Part shown: in pieces, positions 35,203 through 43,496 of the stretch
Numbering within the stretch: position 1 is the stretch's first letter
How the letters are laid out: the number at the start of each line of letters is the position of its first letter
The notes under the pieces: generated by a model
What the model was told of the DNA's origin: nothing
Database searches by the model: none
Seen by the model: only the letters and a program-made list of their open reading frames with translations
Made by a program: the position numbers and the translations under genes
NCBI RefSeq assembly: GCF_024172165.1
Contig: NZ_JAMZEB010000002.1
Location: 5,663,501-5,727,500 of the forward strand
Reading direction: 5' to 3'
DNA: 64,000 bases
Origin: Nonomuraea thailandensis
GTDB taxonomy: Bacteria > Actinomycetota > Actinomycetes > Streptosporangiales > Streptosporangiaceae

Positions 35203-38200
35203 CCAGCGCGAACTCCTGGAGCGCGCCCTGGTGCGACTGCGCGAGACGCGAGCCCGGCTCGCCGAGGCCGAACGCGCGAGGCACGAGCCGATCTCGGTGC
35301 TCGGCGCGGGCGTGCGCCTGCCGGGCGACGTGGCGGACCTGGAGGCGTTCTGGAGCCTGCTGCGTGACGGCGTCGACGCCGTCACGCCGTCGGTCGACAC
35401 GCTCGACGGCCACCGCCCCAAGCCGGCCGACCGCGCCGAGAACGGCCGCTGGGCCGGGCTGCTGACCGAGGTGGACGGCTTCGACGCCGCCTTCTTCGGC
35501 ATCTCGCCCGCCGAGGCGGCCAAGATGGACCCGCAGCAGCGGCTCGTACTGGAAGTGGCCTGGGAGGCGATGGAGGACGCGGGCCTGCCGCTGGAGACGC
35601 TGCAGCGCGCTGGCACCGGCGTGTTCCTGGGCGTCTACAACAGCGACTACCTCACCCTCCAGTACGGCGAGCCGGCCACGATCAACACCTACACGGCCCC
35701 GGGCGGCGCGCACAGCGTGCTGGCCAACCGCCTGTCCTACCTGCTGGACCTGCGCGGCCCGAGCATGGCCGTGGACACCGCCTGCTCCTCCTCGCTGATG
35801 GCCGTCCACCTGGCGGTGCGGGCGCTGCGGCAGGGCGAGTGCGACATCGCGCTGGCCGGCGGCGTCAACATCATCCTCAACCCCATCTCCACGCTGGTCA
35901 CCGAGAAGGTGCTGCCGCTGGCGCCGGGCGGCCGGTGCCGTACGTTCGACGCCGCGGCCGACGGGATCATCCGCGCCGAGGGGTGCGGCGTGCTCGTGCT
36001 CACCCGCGAGTCCCTGGCCACGGGCAGGCGGGTGCGCGCGGTGATCCGCGGCACGGCGGCCAACCACGACGGCCGCACCAACGGCCTGACCGCGCCCAAC
36101 CCGCGCGCCCAGGCGGACCTGCTGCGCCGCGCCCTCGACGACGCGGGCGTGCGTCCGGAGCAGGTCACCTACATCGAGGCGCACGGGACGGGCACGCCGC
36201 TGGGCGACCCGATCGAGGTGGAGGCGCTGCGGGAGGTGTACGGCGGCGGCTCCCTGCCGTGCGCGCTCGGCTCGGTGAAGACGAACTTCGGCCACCAGGA
36301 GGCCGCGGCGGGCGTCACGGGCCTGATCAAGGCCATGCTGGTGCTGGAGCACGAGCAGGTGCCGCCCAACGTGCACCTGCGGCGGCTGAACCCGGAGATC
36401 GACCTGGCGGGCAGCAGGCTGTCGGCGCCGGCCGCCCTCACCGGCCTGGCCCGCGGCGAGCACGCGCCGCTGGCGGCGGTCAGCTCGTTCGGGTTCGGCG
36501 GCGCGAACGCCCACGCGATCGTGCAGGCCCCGCCCCCTCCGCCGGTGGTCGCGGCCACGCTGGGCAAGCTCGTGCTGCCGCTGTCGGCGCGCGACCCGGC
36601 CGCGCTCGCCCCGCTGGCCCGGGCGTACGCCGAGCGGCTGGCCGGATGCGATCCGGTGCAGGCGGCGGCCGTGTGCGCGGCGGCGGGCGCGCGGCGCACG
36701 CATCTGGCGCACCGGGTGTGCCTGACGGCCGCCGACCCGGCGGAGCTGGTGGCCAGGCTGGGCGAGGTGGGGGGCGGCGGCCAGGCGGTGCCGCCGCGCC
36801 CGCCCCGGGTGGCGTTCGTCTTCAGCGGCCAGGGCTCGCAGTGGGCCGGCATGGGGACCGAGCTGCTGCGGCGCGAGCCGGTGGTCGCGGCGGAGGTGGC
36901 GGAGTGCGACGCCGTCGTACGGGAGCTGGCCGGCTGGTCCGTCCTGGAGCAGCTCGCCGACGGCGGCCGGCTGCACGAGACGGAGGTCGCGCAGGTGGCG
37001 ATCGGCGCGCTGCAGCTCGGGCTGGCCGCGTTGTGGCGGTCCTGGGGGGTCGAGCCGTCGGCGGTGACCGGCCACAGCATGGGCGAGGTCACCGCGGCGT
37101 GCGCGGCCGGGGCGCTGGACCGCGCCCAGGCGTTCGACCTGCTGCTGCGCCGGGCACGGCGGGCCGAGGAAGGCGCGGCGGGCGGCGCCATGGCCGGCAT
37201 CTCGCTGCCGCCCGACCGGGTGCGCGAGCTGATCGGCTCCAGCGGCTTCAGGACCGGCGCGCCCCCCGCGGGCTCCCTGGCGAGGACCGGCCCTGATGGC
37301 CGGGTGGGGACCGGCGCCGTAGACCGGGTGGGAAGCGAGGGCGGGGGCCGGGTGGGGGTGGCCGCCGTGAACGGGCCGCGCTCCACCGTCGTCGCCGGCG
37401 ACCGGCAGGCCGTGGTGGCCGTCTGCGCCGTCGCCGAACGCCTCGGTGCGAACGTGCGCAGGCTCCCCAGCCGCTACGGCTTCCACAGCCCGATGCTCGA
37501 CGGCCAGGACGAGCGGCTGGCCGCCGAGCTGGCGGGCCTGCGGCCCGGCCCCTGCACGGTGCCGATGTACTCCACGGTGACCGGCGCCCTCGTCCAGCCG
37601 GGACAGCTCGGCGCGGCGCACTGGGGACGCAACCTGCGCGACGCGGTGCGCTTCTCCTCCGCCGTCTCCGCGATCGCGGCCACCGGCGTGACGGTGTTCG
37701 TCGAGCTCGGCCCGCACCCGGTGCTGCTGCGCGACCTCGGCGAGACGCTGGAGGAGGCCGGCGTCCGCTACCGGGCCGTGGGCAGCCTGCGGCGCGGCCA
37801 GCCGGCGTCCGCCACCCTGGACCGCTCGCTGGCCGACCTCTACCGCGCCGGCCTGGAGGTGGACTGGGAGGCGGTGCTCGGCGCCGCGCCCGCCGACGTC
37901 CCGCTGCCCGCCTATCCGTGGCAGCGGCGCCGCCACTGGCTGGGAGAGGCGACGCAGCGGGCCGACCTGGTCACGGCCGTGCCGCAGGCCGAGCGCACCG
38001 GCACGATCGCCCTGTTCGTACGGCGCCGCATCGCCGACGCCCTCGGCTTCGACGACGTCGAGCAGGTGCCCGAGGACCGGCCGCTGGCGGACTTCGCCCT
38101 CGACTCGCTCGTGATCGTCGAGCTGAAGGGCCAGGCGGAGAGCGAGCTCGGCGTCACGGTGCCGTTGCAGGCGCTGCTCCGCGTCATGCACGGCGGCACG

Positions 38201-38239
38201 GCACTCGACCTGGCCACCATGATCGCGAAGGAGAGCTGA
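35195..38239 (+). CDS. Type I PKS: KS-AT-ACP, non-reducing, no thioesterase
   Basis: 1014 residues. An N-terminal coiled-coil docking helix (ELLERALVRLRETRARLAEAERAR, about 5-28) precedes KS (32-450; Cys197 in TACSSSL, His330 in EAHGTGT, His367 in NFGHQE), AT (about 545-870; Ser628 in GHSMGE, YGFHSP with His764 resembling malonyl-type HAFH) and ACP (about 930-1005; Ser971 in ALDSLV). No KR, DH, ER or TE domain is present, so the chain should stay as a beta-ketoacyl-ACP. An odd Gly/Arg/Val-rich insertion lies inside the AT (about 690-725). Lack of a release domain makes the downstream AfsA homologue a candidate off-loading enzyme. Confidence 0.94.
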   Translation: MTDQRELLERALVRLRETRARLAEAERARHEPISVLGAGVRLPGDVADLEAFWSLLRDGVDAVTPSVDTLDGHRPKPADRAENGRWAGLLTEVDGFDAAFFGISPAEAAKMDPQQRLVLEVAWEAMEDAGLPLETLQRAGTGVFLGVYNSDYLTLQYGEPATINTYTAPGGAHSVLANRLSYLLDLRGPSMAVDTACSSSLMAVHLAVRALRQGECDIALAGGVNIILNPISTLVTEKVLPLAPGGRCRTFDAAADGIIRAEGCGVLVLTRESLATGRRVRAVIRGTAANHDGRTNGLTAPNPRAQADLLRRALDDAGVRPEQVTYIEAHGTGTPLGDPIEVEALREVYGGGSLPCALGSVKTNFGHQEAAAGVTGLIKAMLVLEHEQVPPNVHLRRLNPEIDLAGSRLSAPAALTGLARGEHAPLAAVSSFGFGGANAHAIVQAPPPPPVVAATLGKLVLPLSARDPAALAPLARAYAERLAGCDPVQAAAVCAAAGARRTHLAHRVCLTAADPAELVARLGEVGGGGQAVPPRPPRVAFVFSGQGSQWAGMGTELLRREPVVAAEVAECDAVVRELAGWSVLEQLADGGRLHETEVAQVAIGALQLGLAALWRSWGVEPSAVTGHSMGEVTAACAAGALDRAQAFDLLLRRARRAEEGAAGGAMAGISLPPDRVRELIGSSGFRTGAPPAGSLARTGPDGRVGTGAVDRVGSEGGGRVGVAAVNGPRSTVVAGDRQAVVAVCAVAERLGANVRRLPSRYGFHSPMLDGQDERLAAELAGLRPGPCTVPMYSTVTGALVQPGQLGAAHWGRNLRDAVRFSSAVSAIAATGVTVFVELGPHPVLLRDLGETLEEAGVRYRAVGSLRRGQPASATLDRSLADLYRAGLEVDWEAVLGAAPADVPLPAYPWQRRRHWLGEATQRADLVTAVPQAERTGTIALFVRRRIADALGFDDVEQVPEDRPLADFALDSLVIVELKGQAESELGVTVPLQALLRVMHGGTALDLATMIAKES

Positions 38240-38243
38240 GCTG

Positions 38244-38996
38244 ATGACCGCACTGGTCCGCCTCGGCGAGAACCCGGCCGCCGCGCTGCGCCTGATCTGT
38301 TTCCCGCACTCCGGCGGGCAGCCGGGGATGTTCCGCCGCTGGGTCGCCGGCCTGGCCCCGGACGTGGAGGTGTGGGGGGCGACGCTGCCCGGCCGCGCCA
38401 CCCGGGTGAGCGAGCCGTTCGCCCGGCAGTGGAGCCCGCTCGTCGCCGAGATCACCGACGCCGTGCTCGACCAGGTGCCGGGGCCGGTGGCGCTGTTCGG
38501 GCACAGCCTGGGCGCGCTGCTGGCCTTCGAGGTGGGGCGCGCGCTGACGCTGGCCGGGCGGGCGCCGGAGCACCTGGTGGTCTCCGCCCGCGCCACGCCC
38601 GCCACGCCGTACCCGCTGACGCTGCCGGACGGCGACGAGGAGCTGATCGACGCCGTGGACCGCGTCTACCAGGGCATCCCCGCGGCGCTGCGTGACTCGC
38701 CCGACCTGCTGCGGCTGTTCGCGCCGGTGCTGCGCGCCGATCTGGAGCTGGCCGTCTCCTACGTCTTCCGGCCCGGGCCGCCGCTGTCGTGCCCGATCAC
38801 GGCGCTCGGCGGGACGGACGACCCGACGGTCCCGGAGGCCGAGCTGTCCGCCTGGCGCCGCCACACCAGCGGCGCGTTCGCCGCCACGCGTTTCCCCGGC
38901 GGCCACTTCTACCTCGACGCCGCCGAACGCCAGGTGCTGGACACGCTCTGGCGATGCCTGGCGCCCCGCCACGCTCTGACGAGGAGTTCGTCGTGA
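38244..38996 (+). CDS. Type II thioesterase
   Basis: 250 residues, alpha/beta hydrolase of the GrsT/RifR type. The N-terminal LICFPHSGG, nucleophile GHSLGA, the Asp in GGTDDPTV and the His in GGHFYLD complete the triad. Type II enzymes remove misprimed groups from carrier proteins; this one probably edits the two upstream PKS proteins. It could also release product, but separate small enzymes of this type normally edit. It starts four bases after the PKS stop and overlaps the next gene by four bases (GTGA). Confidence 0.92.
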   Translation: MTALVRLGENPAAALRLICFPHSGGQPGMFRRWVAGLAPDVEVWGATLPGRATRVSEPFARQWSPLVAEITDAVLDQVPGPVALFGHSLGALLAFEVGRALTLAGRAPEHLVVSARATPATPYPLTLPDGDEELIDAVDRVYQGIPAALRDSPDLLRLFAPVLRADLELAVSYVFRPGPPLSCPITALGGTDDPTVPEAELSAWRRHTSGAFAATRFPGGHFYLDAAERQVLDTLWRCLAPRHALTRSSS

Positions 38997-39931
38997 CCTC
39001 TGACCTGTACGCGAAGCTGACCTTCGACCAGACGGTGCCCCGCTCCCTGGCTCACAGGCAGGCCGTGGGCGAGGTGTTCGTCACCGACTCCGCTCCAGGG
39101 CCGGACGGCGACTTCCTGGTGGCCGTGCAGGTGCCGCGTGCCCACAGCCTCTGGTTCGACCGGCTCGTCCCGTTCCACGACCCGTTCTCCACGGCGGAGG
39201 CGGCCCGGCAGGGGTCGTTCGTCGTGCTGCACCGGTACTTCGGGGTGCCGGTCGGGCTGCCGTTCAGCCTGCTGCGCTGGCAGTTCCGCGTCCACGACGT
39301 GGACGCCTACCGCGACGACGAGCGGTCGCCGCTGCAGGGAGTCCTGCGTTACCAGGTGAACGACAAGTCCAAGGGCGGCGAACTGGGCGACCTGACGCTG
39401 TCCGGGGAGCTGACGATCGGGGCGTCCACCGCCATGAGCTTCAACGGGGACGTCGTCTTCTTCGGCAAGGCCGACTACGCGGCGCTGCGGGAGTTCCAGC
39501 AGGCGAGCAAGCCGCCGCCGGACCCGGCCGCGAGCGCCGTCACACCGCTGGACCCGTCGCTCGTCGGGCGGCGCGACCGGCGCAACGTGGTCATCGGCGA
39601 CGGGGAACGCTTCCCGTACGTGATCGACACCAGCCACCCGTCCTACTTCGACCACGCCTACGACCACGTGCCCGGGCCGTTCATCGTCGAGGGGTTCCGG
39701 CAGGCGGCGGTGGTCGCGGCGGTGCGGGCCGGGGAGCTGGCCTCGCCGGTCGCCGCCGTGCTCGGCTGCACGACGACCTTCGGCTCCTTCGGCGAGTTCG
39801 GGGCGCTGCTGGAGTGCTCGGCCGAGGTGACGGGGGCGGCCGGCGGGCGCGTCACCGTCGGGCTGGAGCTGCGCCAGTACGGCAAGCGGCTGGCGACGGC
39901 GGGCATCGAGCTCGGGCCGTACCCGGCATGA
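38993..39931 (+). CDS. AfsA-family (A-factor/gamma-butyrolactone type) synthase homologue
   Basis: 312 residues with two hot-dog halves. N-terminal half: VPRSLAHRQAVGEVFVTDS, VQVPRAHSLWFDR, then AEAARQ (Glu69, Arg72). C-terminal half: HPSYFDHAYDHVPGPFIVEG with FRQAA (Glu233, Arg236). The paired Glu/Arg positions match those considered catalytic in AfsA/ScbA. The family condenses a beta-ketoacyl thioester with dihydroxyacetone phosphate to a butenolide precursor. Here it lies directly downstream of a PKS that should make a beta-ketoacyl-ACP and lacks a release domain. GTG start overlaps the thioesterase stop. No butenolide receptor or reductase gene is seen nearby. Confidence 0.9.
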   Translation: MTSDLYAKLTFDQTVPRSLAHRQAVGEVFVTDSAPGPDGDFLVAVQVPRAHSLWFDRLVPFHDPFSTAEAARQGSFVVLHRYFGVPVGLPFSLLRWQFRVHDVDAYRDDERSPLQGVLRYQVNDKSKGGELGDLTLSGELTIGASTAMSFNGDVVFFGKADYAALREFQQASKPPPDPAASAVTPLDPSLVGRRDRRNVVIGDGERFPYVIDTSHPSYFDHAYDHVPGPFIVEGFRQAAVVAAVRAGELASPVAAVLGCTTTFGSFGEFGALLECSAEVTGAAGGRVTVGLELRQYGKRLATAGIELGPYPA

Positions 39932-41199
39932 GCCGCCCGCGTTCCCCGGTCGTGGCCGCCGGGCTGATCGCCTTCGCCCTGACGCTCAACCTGAGCGCGG
40001 GGAACGTCATCCTGCCCGCGGTCGAACACGACCTCGGCGTCACCCCGGCGGTCAGCCGCTGGGTCGTGCTCGGCCACGCGCTCGCCATCGTGGTGTTCGT
40101 GCCCGTTGCCGGGCGGTTCCTGCGGCGGGCAGGGGTTCGGCGGGCGATGGTGTGGGGTTCGGCCGGATTCGGGGCGGTTTCGGTGGTGTGCGCCCTGGCG
40201 CCTGGGATCGGCGTGCTGCTGGCAGGACGGCTGGTGCTGGCCGCCTTCGCCGCTCTCCTCACGGTCCTGACCGCCGTCCTGGCCGTAGCGGGCGCGGGCG
40301 GGAAGGCGGGTGGGCGGCGGGCCGGCGGCGTCGGCGGGCTGTCGGTCGCGGCCGTCTGCGCCACGCTCGGCGGGTTCGTCGGGGCGGCGGCGGGCGGGGG
40401 GCTGGTGAGCCCGCTCGGCTGGCGCGCCCTGCTCCTCCTGCCGGTCCCGCTCTGCCTCCTCGCCCTCACCGCCCGCACCCCCGGCGCGCGGGCAGAGGCC
40501 CCTGCCACCTCCCCCGCCGCGTCGCCGACCGGTTCCTCCGCCGTCTTCCCGGCCGCGTCCCCGGCCGCGTCCCCCGCCGCGCGCGTTCCTGCCCTGCTGG
40601 CCGTCACGGTGCTCGCCGCCCTCGACGCACTCGTCATCGTGCTGTGCCCGTTCTTCCTCTTCCAGGGACAGACCATGCAGTCCGGCCTGCCGCTGGTGGG
40701 CCTGACCGTGATCGGTCTGCCCGCGGCGCTCGTCGCGGGCGCCGCGACCGGCACCCGCCTGACCGCCCGGATCGGCCCCCGCGCCGTCACCCTGGCCGGC
40801 GCCGCGCTGGCCGCCGCCGGGCTGGCGCTCCTGCTGCCCCTCTCCCCCGCGTGGTCCGCCTCCGAGGTGGCGCTGCGGCTCGCGGTGGTGGGCGCCGGGA
40901 TGGGCCTGTACGCCGGCCCCGTCCACTCCCTGATCATGGCCGTCGGCGCACCCGAGCGGGCGGCAAGCCACCTCCAGTTCGCCCGCGGGCTCGGCTACGT
41001 CCTGGGCCCGGCGCTGGCGGCCACCCTCTGGGCGGCCGAGGGCTTCGCGCGAGCCGGGGTGGGCACCGCGCTCCTGCCCGGACTCGGCGCCGCCGCCGTG
41101 GCGGCGCTCGCCCTGATCCCCTTCCGCTCCATGACCACCCGACGACCTTCACTCCAACGACCGGGAGCACCATGGACACCCACGCGATCAAGAGTCTGA
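39928..41199 (+). CDS. MFS transporter, probable product exporter
   Basis: About 423 residues with twelve hydrophobic segments. Motifs include LSAGNVILPAVEHDLGV in the first helix and a motif A-like loop GRFLRRAGVRRAMVWG. A low-complexity Ala/Ser/Pro loop (about 190-220) connects the two halves. The start overlaps the AfsA-like stop (ATGA), and the gene's 3' end overlaps the hot-dog thioesterase start by 28 bases. Export of the cluster product is the natural inference. Confidence 0.87.
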   Translation: MSRPRSPVVAAGLIAFALTLNLSAGNVILPAVEHDLGVTPAVSRWVVLGHALAIVVFVPVAGRFLRRAGVRRAMVWGSAGFGAVSVVCALAPGIGVLLAGRLVLAAFAALLTVLTAVLAVAGAGGKAGGRRAGGVGGLSVAAVCATLGGFVGAAAGGGLVSPLGWRALLLLPVPLCLLALTARTPGARAEAPATSPAASPTGSSAVFPAASPAASPAARVPALLAVTVLAALDALVIVLCPFFLFQGQTMQSGLPLVGLTVIGLPAALVAGAATGTRLTARIGPRAVTLAGAALAAAGLALLLPLSPAWSASEVALRLAVVGAGMGLYAGPVHSLIMAVGAPERAASHLQFARGLGYVLGPALAATLWAAEGFARAGVGTALLPGLGAAAVAALALIPFRSMTTRRPSLQRPGAPWTPTRSRV

Positions 41200-41672
41200 T
41201 GACCGAGGCCGTCACCCAGCTCACGGCCCCCGCCCGGCCGATCGAGGTCCGGCACACGCCCAGGCGGCACGTCTACCACCGCCAGGTGCGCTTCTCCGAC
41301 ATCGACGCCCACGGCCACGTCAACAACGTGCGCTTCCTGGAGTACCTGGAGGACGCCCGGATCGCCCTCTTCCTCGACTACGCGGGCACGCCGCCGGAGG
41401 ACCGCAGCGGCCTGCCCGCCGTGGGGGTCGCGATCGTGCGGCACGAGGTGGACTACCGCAGGCCGCTCAGGTTCCGGCACGGCTCGGTGCGGATCGAGTC
41501 GTGGGTGACGAAGGTGAACCGGGTCAGCTGCGAGCTGGCCGCGGAGATCTGCTCGGACGAGGGGGTGTTCGCCGAGGCCCGTTCGACGATCATGGCCTTC
41601 GACCCGCACACCGCCAAGCCGCGGCGCTTCACCATCCCCGAACGCACCTTCCTCAAGCGTTACCTGCACTGA
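41172..41672 (+). CDS. Hot-dog acyl thioesterase (4HBT/YbgC type)
   Basis: 166 residues, single hot-dog fold. RQVRFSDIDAHGHVNNVRFLEYLEDAR carries the Asp and the HVNN motif of 4-hydroxybenzoyl-CoA-type thioesterases. GGGAGCACC precedes ATG at 41172. It may release acyl or beta-ketoacyl groups, salvage stalled chains, or provide the starter acid for the FAAL; which is not decided by sequence. It overlaps the YtkA-like gene by one base (TGATG-type junction). Confidence 0.88.
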   Translation: MDTHAIKSLMTEAVTQLTAPARPIEVRHTPRRHVYHRQVRFSDIDAHGHVNNVRFLEYLEDARIALFLDYAGTPPEDRSGLPAVGVAIVRHEVDYRRPLRFRHGSVRIESWVTKVNRVSCELAAEICSDEGVFAEARSTIMAFDPHTAKPRRFTIPERTFLKRYLH

Positions 41673-42967
41673 TGCGCGCCCTGCCGCTGCTGCTCCTCCT
41701 CCTGGCGCTGTGGCCGGCGCCGGCCGCGGCGCACGTGGTCGCTCCCGGGGCGGACCTGCGGATCGCGCAGACGATCGCCGGCGCGGAGCTGACCATCACG
41801 GTGCGGGGCGTGAGCAGGACTCCCGCCCCCGCCGTCGTGGAGATCGAGGCGTTCCACCCGGTCCCGGACCTGCCGGTCGAGCTGACGATGCGCTCCACCG
41901 AGACCGGGCGGGCGTCCCGCGCGGCGGTGCGGCTGGCGGCGGGCCGGGCGGGGCCGTACCGGGTGAGCATGCAGGTGTTCCGGGCGGGCCCGCACGAGCT
42001 GGAGGTGCGCACCCCCGCCGAGCGGTCCGTGCTGCCGGTGCGCGTCCTGGTGCCGGCGACGTCGCCGTGGGAGCTGGTCATCCACGGCGGCTTCTACGTG
42101 GCCGGGATCCTGGTGGTGGGCGGGCTGCTGACGGGCGGCACGTCGCGACGGGGCTCCGCGCTGGCCGTGCGCGCGGGCGTGCTGGCAGGGGTGGTGGCAC
42201 TCACCGTGGCGGTGGTGTCGCCGCAGCTCCCCGAGCCGGTCCCGGACGGCGCCGCCCCGATGGCCGAGCCCGGCCGCGCGGGGTCCGGGGCGGGGTCCGG
42301 GGGCGCGGGCGGGCGGCCGTACCTGATGGCGGCCTTCAGCACCCAGCCGGCCCGTCCGGCGGCGGGAACGGAGTTCACGCTGCTGGTCGACCTCGTGGAC
42401 GGCTCCACGGGACGGCCGGCCGACGACCTCGCCCTCCATCACGAGGCGCTGGCCCACCTGGTGGTCACCAGCGCCGACGGCGCCTGCTTCCGCCACCTCC
42501 ACCCCGTCAGGCTCGGCCCCGGCCGCCTCGCGGTACGGCTGCGCGCCGACCGGCCGGGCCGCTACCTCGCCCACGCCGAGCTGGAGCGCACCGACTCCGG
42601 CGGCCAGCTCGTCACCGGCGCCTTCGAGGTCACCGGCACCGCGGCGGCCCCGGTGGCGCCTCCCGCGTCCTCAGCGTCGGTCGTCGTCCCGCCGCGGCCG
42701 GTGGCGGGCCGCCCCACCACCGTCGAGGTGCGGGCGGGCGGCCGTCTCCAGCCGTGGCTCGGCATGCCCGGCCACCTGATCGTGCGCGACCGTGAGGGCG
42801 GCTTCCTCGGCCACGTGCACGCCACGCCCACCCGCACGACCGCGCTGGCCTTCACCTTCAGCTTCCCCGCCCCGGGCACGTACCTGGCGTGGGCGCAGTA
42901 CGTCACGGGCTCCACCATCGAGACCGTGCCCTTCACCGTCACGGTGGGAACGGAGAGCGAGACGTGA
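41672..42967 (+). CDS. Secreted/membrane YtkA-like protein, paralogue of the left-edge gene
   Basis: 431 residues. A signal peptide (1-20, ending PAAAH) leads to a beta-sandwich domain starting DLRIAQTIAGAE. Two membrane helices (about 130-185) follow, then a second domain with HHEALAHLVVTSADG, FRHLHP and near the C-terminus MPGHLIV and LGHVHA. The His clusters suggest metal binding outside the cell. It shares long identical stretches with the left-edge protein, so this is a recent or conserved duplication. Its junctions with flanking genes overlap, so it is co-transcribed with the PKS operon. Confidence 0.8.
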   Translation: MRALPLLLLLLALWPAPAAAHVVAPGADLRIAQTIAGAELTITVRGVSRTPAPAVVEIEAFHPVPDLPVELTMRSTETGRASRAAVRLAAGRAGPYRVSMQVFRAGPHELEVRTPAERSVLPVRVLVPATSPWELVIHGGFYVAGILVVGGLLTGGTSRRGSALAVRAGVLAGVVALTVAVVSPQLPEPVPDGAAPMAEPGRAGSGAGSGGAGGRPYLMAAFSTQPARPAAGTEFTLLVDLVDGSTGRPADDLALHHEALAHLVVTSADGACFRHLHPVRLGPGRLAVRLRADRPGRYLAHAELERTDSGGQLVTGAFEVTGTAAAPVAPPASSASVVVPPRPVAGRPTTVEVRAGGRLQPWLGMPGHLIVRDREGGFLGHVHATPTRTTALAFTFSFPAPGTYLAWAQYVTGSTIETVPFTVTVGTESET

Positions 42968-43338
42968 TGAGACGCCTGCTGGCCGGGGCATGCCTGGCCG
43001 CGGCGGCCATGACGGTCGCCGTCGGCTGCCTGTCCGGGCCCGGCCCGGTGACGGCGCAGGGGGCCGGGGCGCGATACGCCGTCACGCTGACGATCGAGCG
43101 GGGCGAGACGGCCGACATCATCGTGGAACGGGGCGAGGCCGACGCCGTCGTGGTGATGGCCACGATGCCGCAGATGGGGCACGTCACCCCGGAGGAGGCG
43201 GCCCGGCGCCTGGCGCCCGGCCGGTTCAGGGCCGACGGTGACCTGTTCACGATGGACGGGGTGTGGGAGGTCTCGGTACGCGTGTCCGGGGCCGCGGGCG
43301 AGGAGGTCATCCCGCTGACGGTCCTCGTCACGTCCTGA
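42967..43338 (+). CDS. Lipoprotein-like FixH/YtkA-domain protein
   Basis: 123 residues. A short hydrophobic N-terminus ends at a lipobox-like AVGC, suggesting lipid anchoring. The rest is a small beta domain with VVMATMPQMGHVTPEEAARRL and DGVWEVSVRV, the FixH/YtkA-like pattern in which the methionine/histidine pair may bind copper. It overlaps the preceding gene by one base and is the last gene of the operon. The 3' end of the gene lies in the first copy of a 36-bp tandem repeat. Confidence 0.78.
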   Translation: MRRLLAGACLAAAAMTVAVGCLSGPGPVTAQGAGARYAVTLTIERGETADIIVERGEADAVVVMATMPQMGHVTPEEAARRLAPGRFRADGDLFTMDGVWEVSVRVSGAAGEEVIPLTVLVTS

Positions 43339-43445
43339 AGGGCCATCCCGCCGACGGTGTTCGTCACGTCCTGAAGGGCCATCCCGCCGACGGTGTTCGT
43401 CACGTCCTGAGGGGCGATCCCGCTGACGGTCCTCGTCCGCGTCCT
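43301..43445. repeat. 36-bp tandem repeat carrying the stop codon, four copies
   Basis: Copies start near 43301, 43337, 43373 and 43409 (the last 37 bp). The first is the coding end of the FixH-like gene; the next two are identical to each other. Each contains TCCTGA, so the stop is duplicated downstream. The array separates the stop from the terminator hairpin. Confidence 0.92.
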
Positions 43446-43458
43446 GAGGGGCGTACGT

Positions 43459-43494
43459 GTTCAGGGCGAGGGACCGCCGTCCCTCACCCTGAAC
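43459..43494. terminator. Bidirectional terminator hairpin
   Basis: Arms of 16 bases with one mismatch (GTTCAGGG-GAGGGAC and GTCCCTC-CCCTGAAC) around a four-base loop. It separates the PKS operon from the convergent cyclase-family gene, whose stop is at 43497, so it can end both transcripts. Confidence 0.85.
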
Positions 43495-43496
43495 GC

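Noticed and set aside
34715..38605. Minus-strand open frame of about 1296 codons opposite PKS2
   Set aside because: Antisense shadow of the KS-AT-ACP gene with Arg/Gln/His-rich translation and no recognisable domain.
38244..38996. Terminal (type I) thioesterase releasing the polyketide
   Set aside because: It is a separate small protein of the editing type II class, not fused to the last module.
12886..39931. Idea that the acid-sugar locus supplies DHAP for the AfsA reaction
   Set aside because: DHAP is a general glycolytic metabolite and the loci are 10 kb apart with separate regulation; no evidence of a link.
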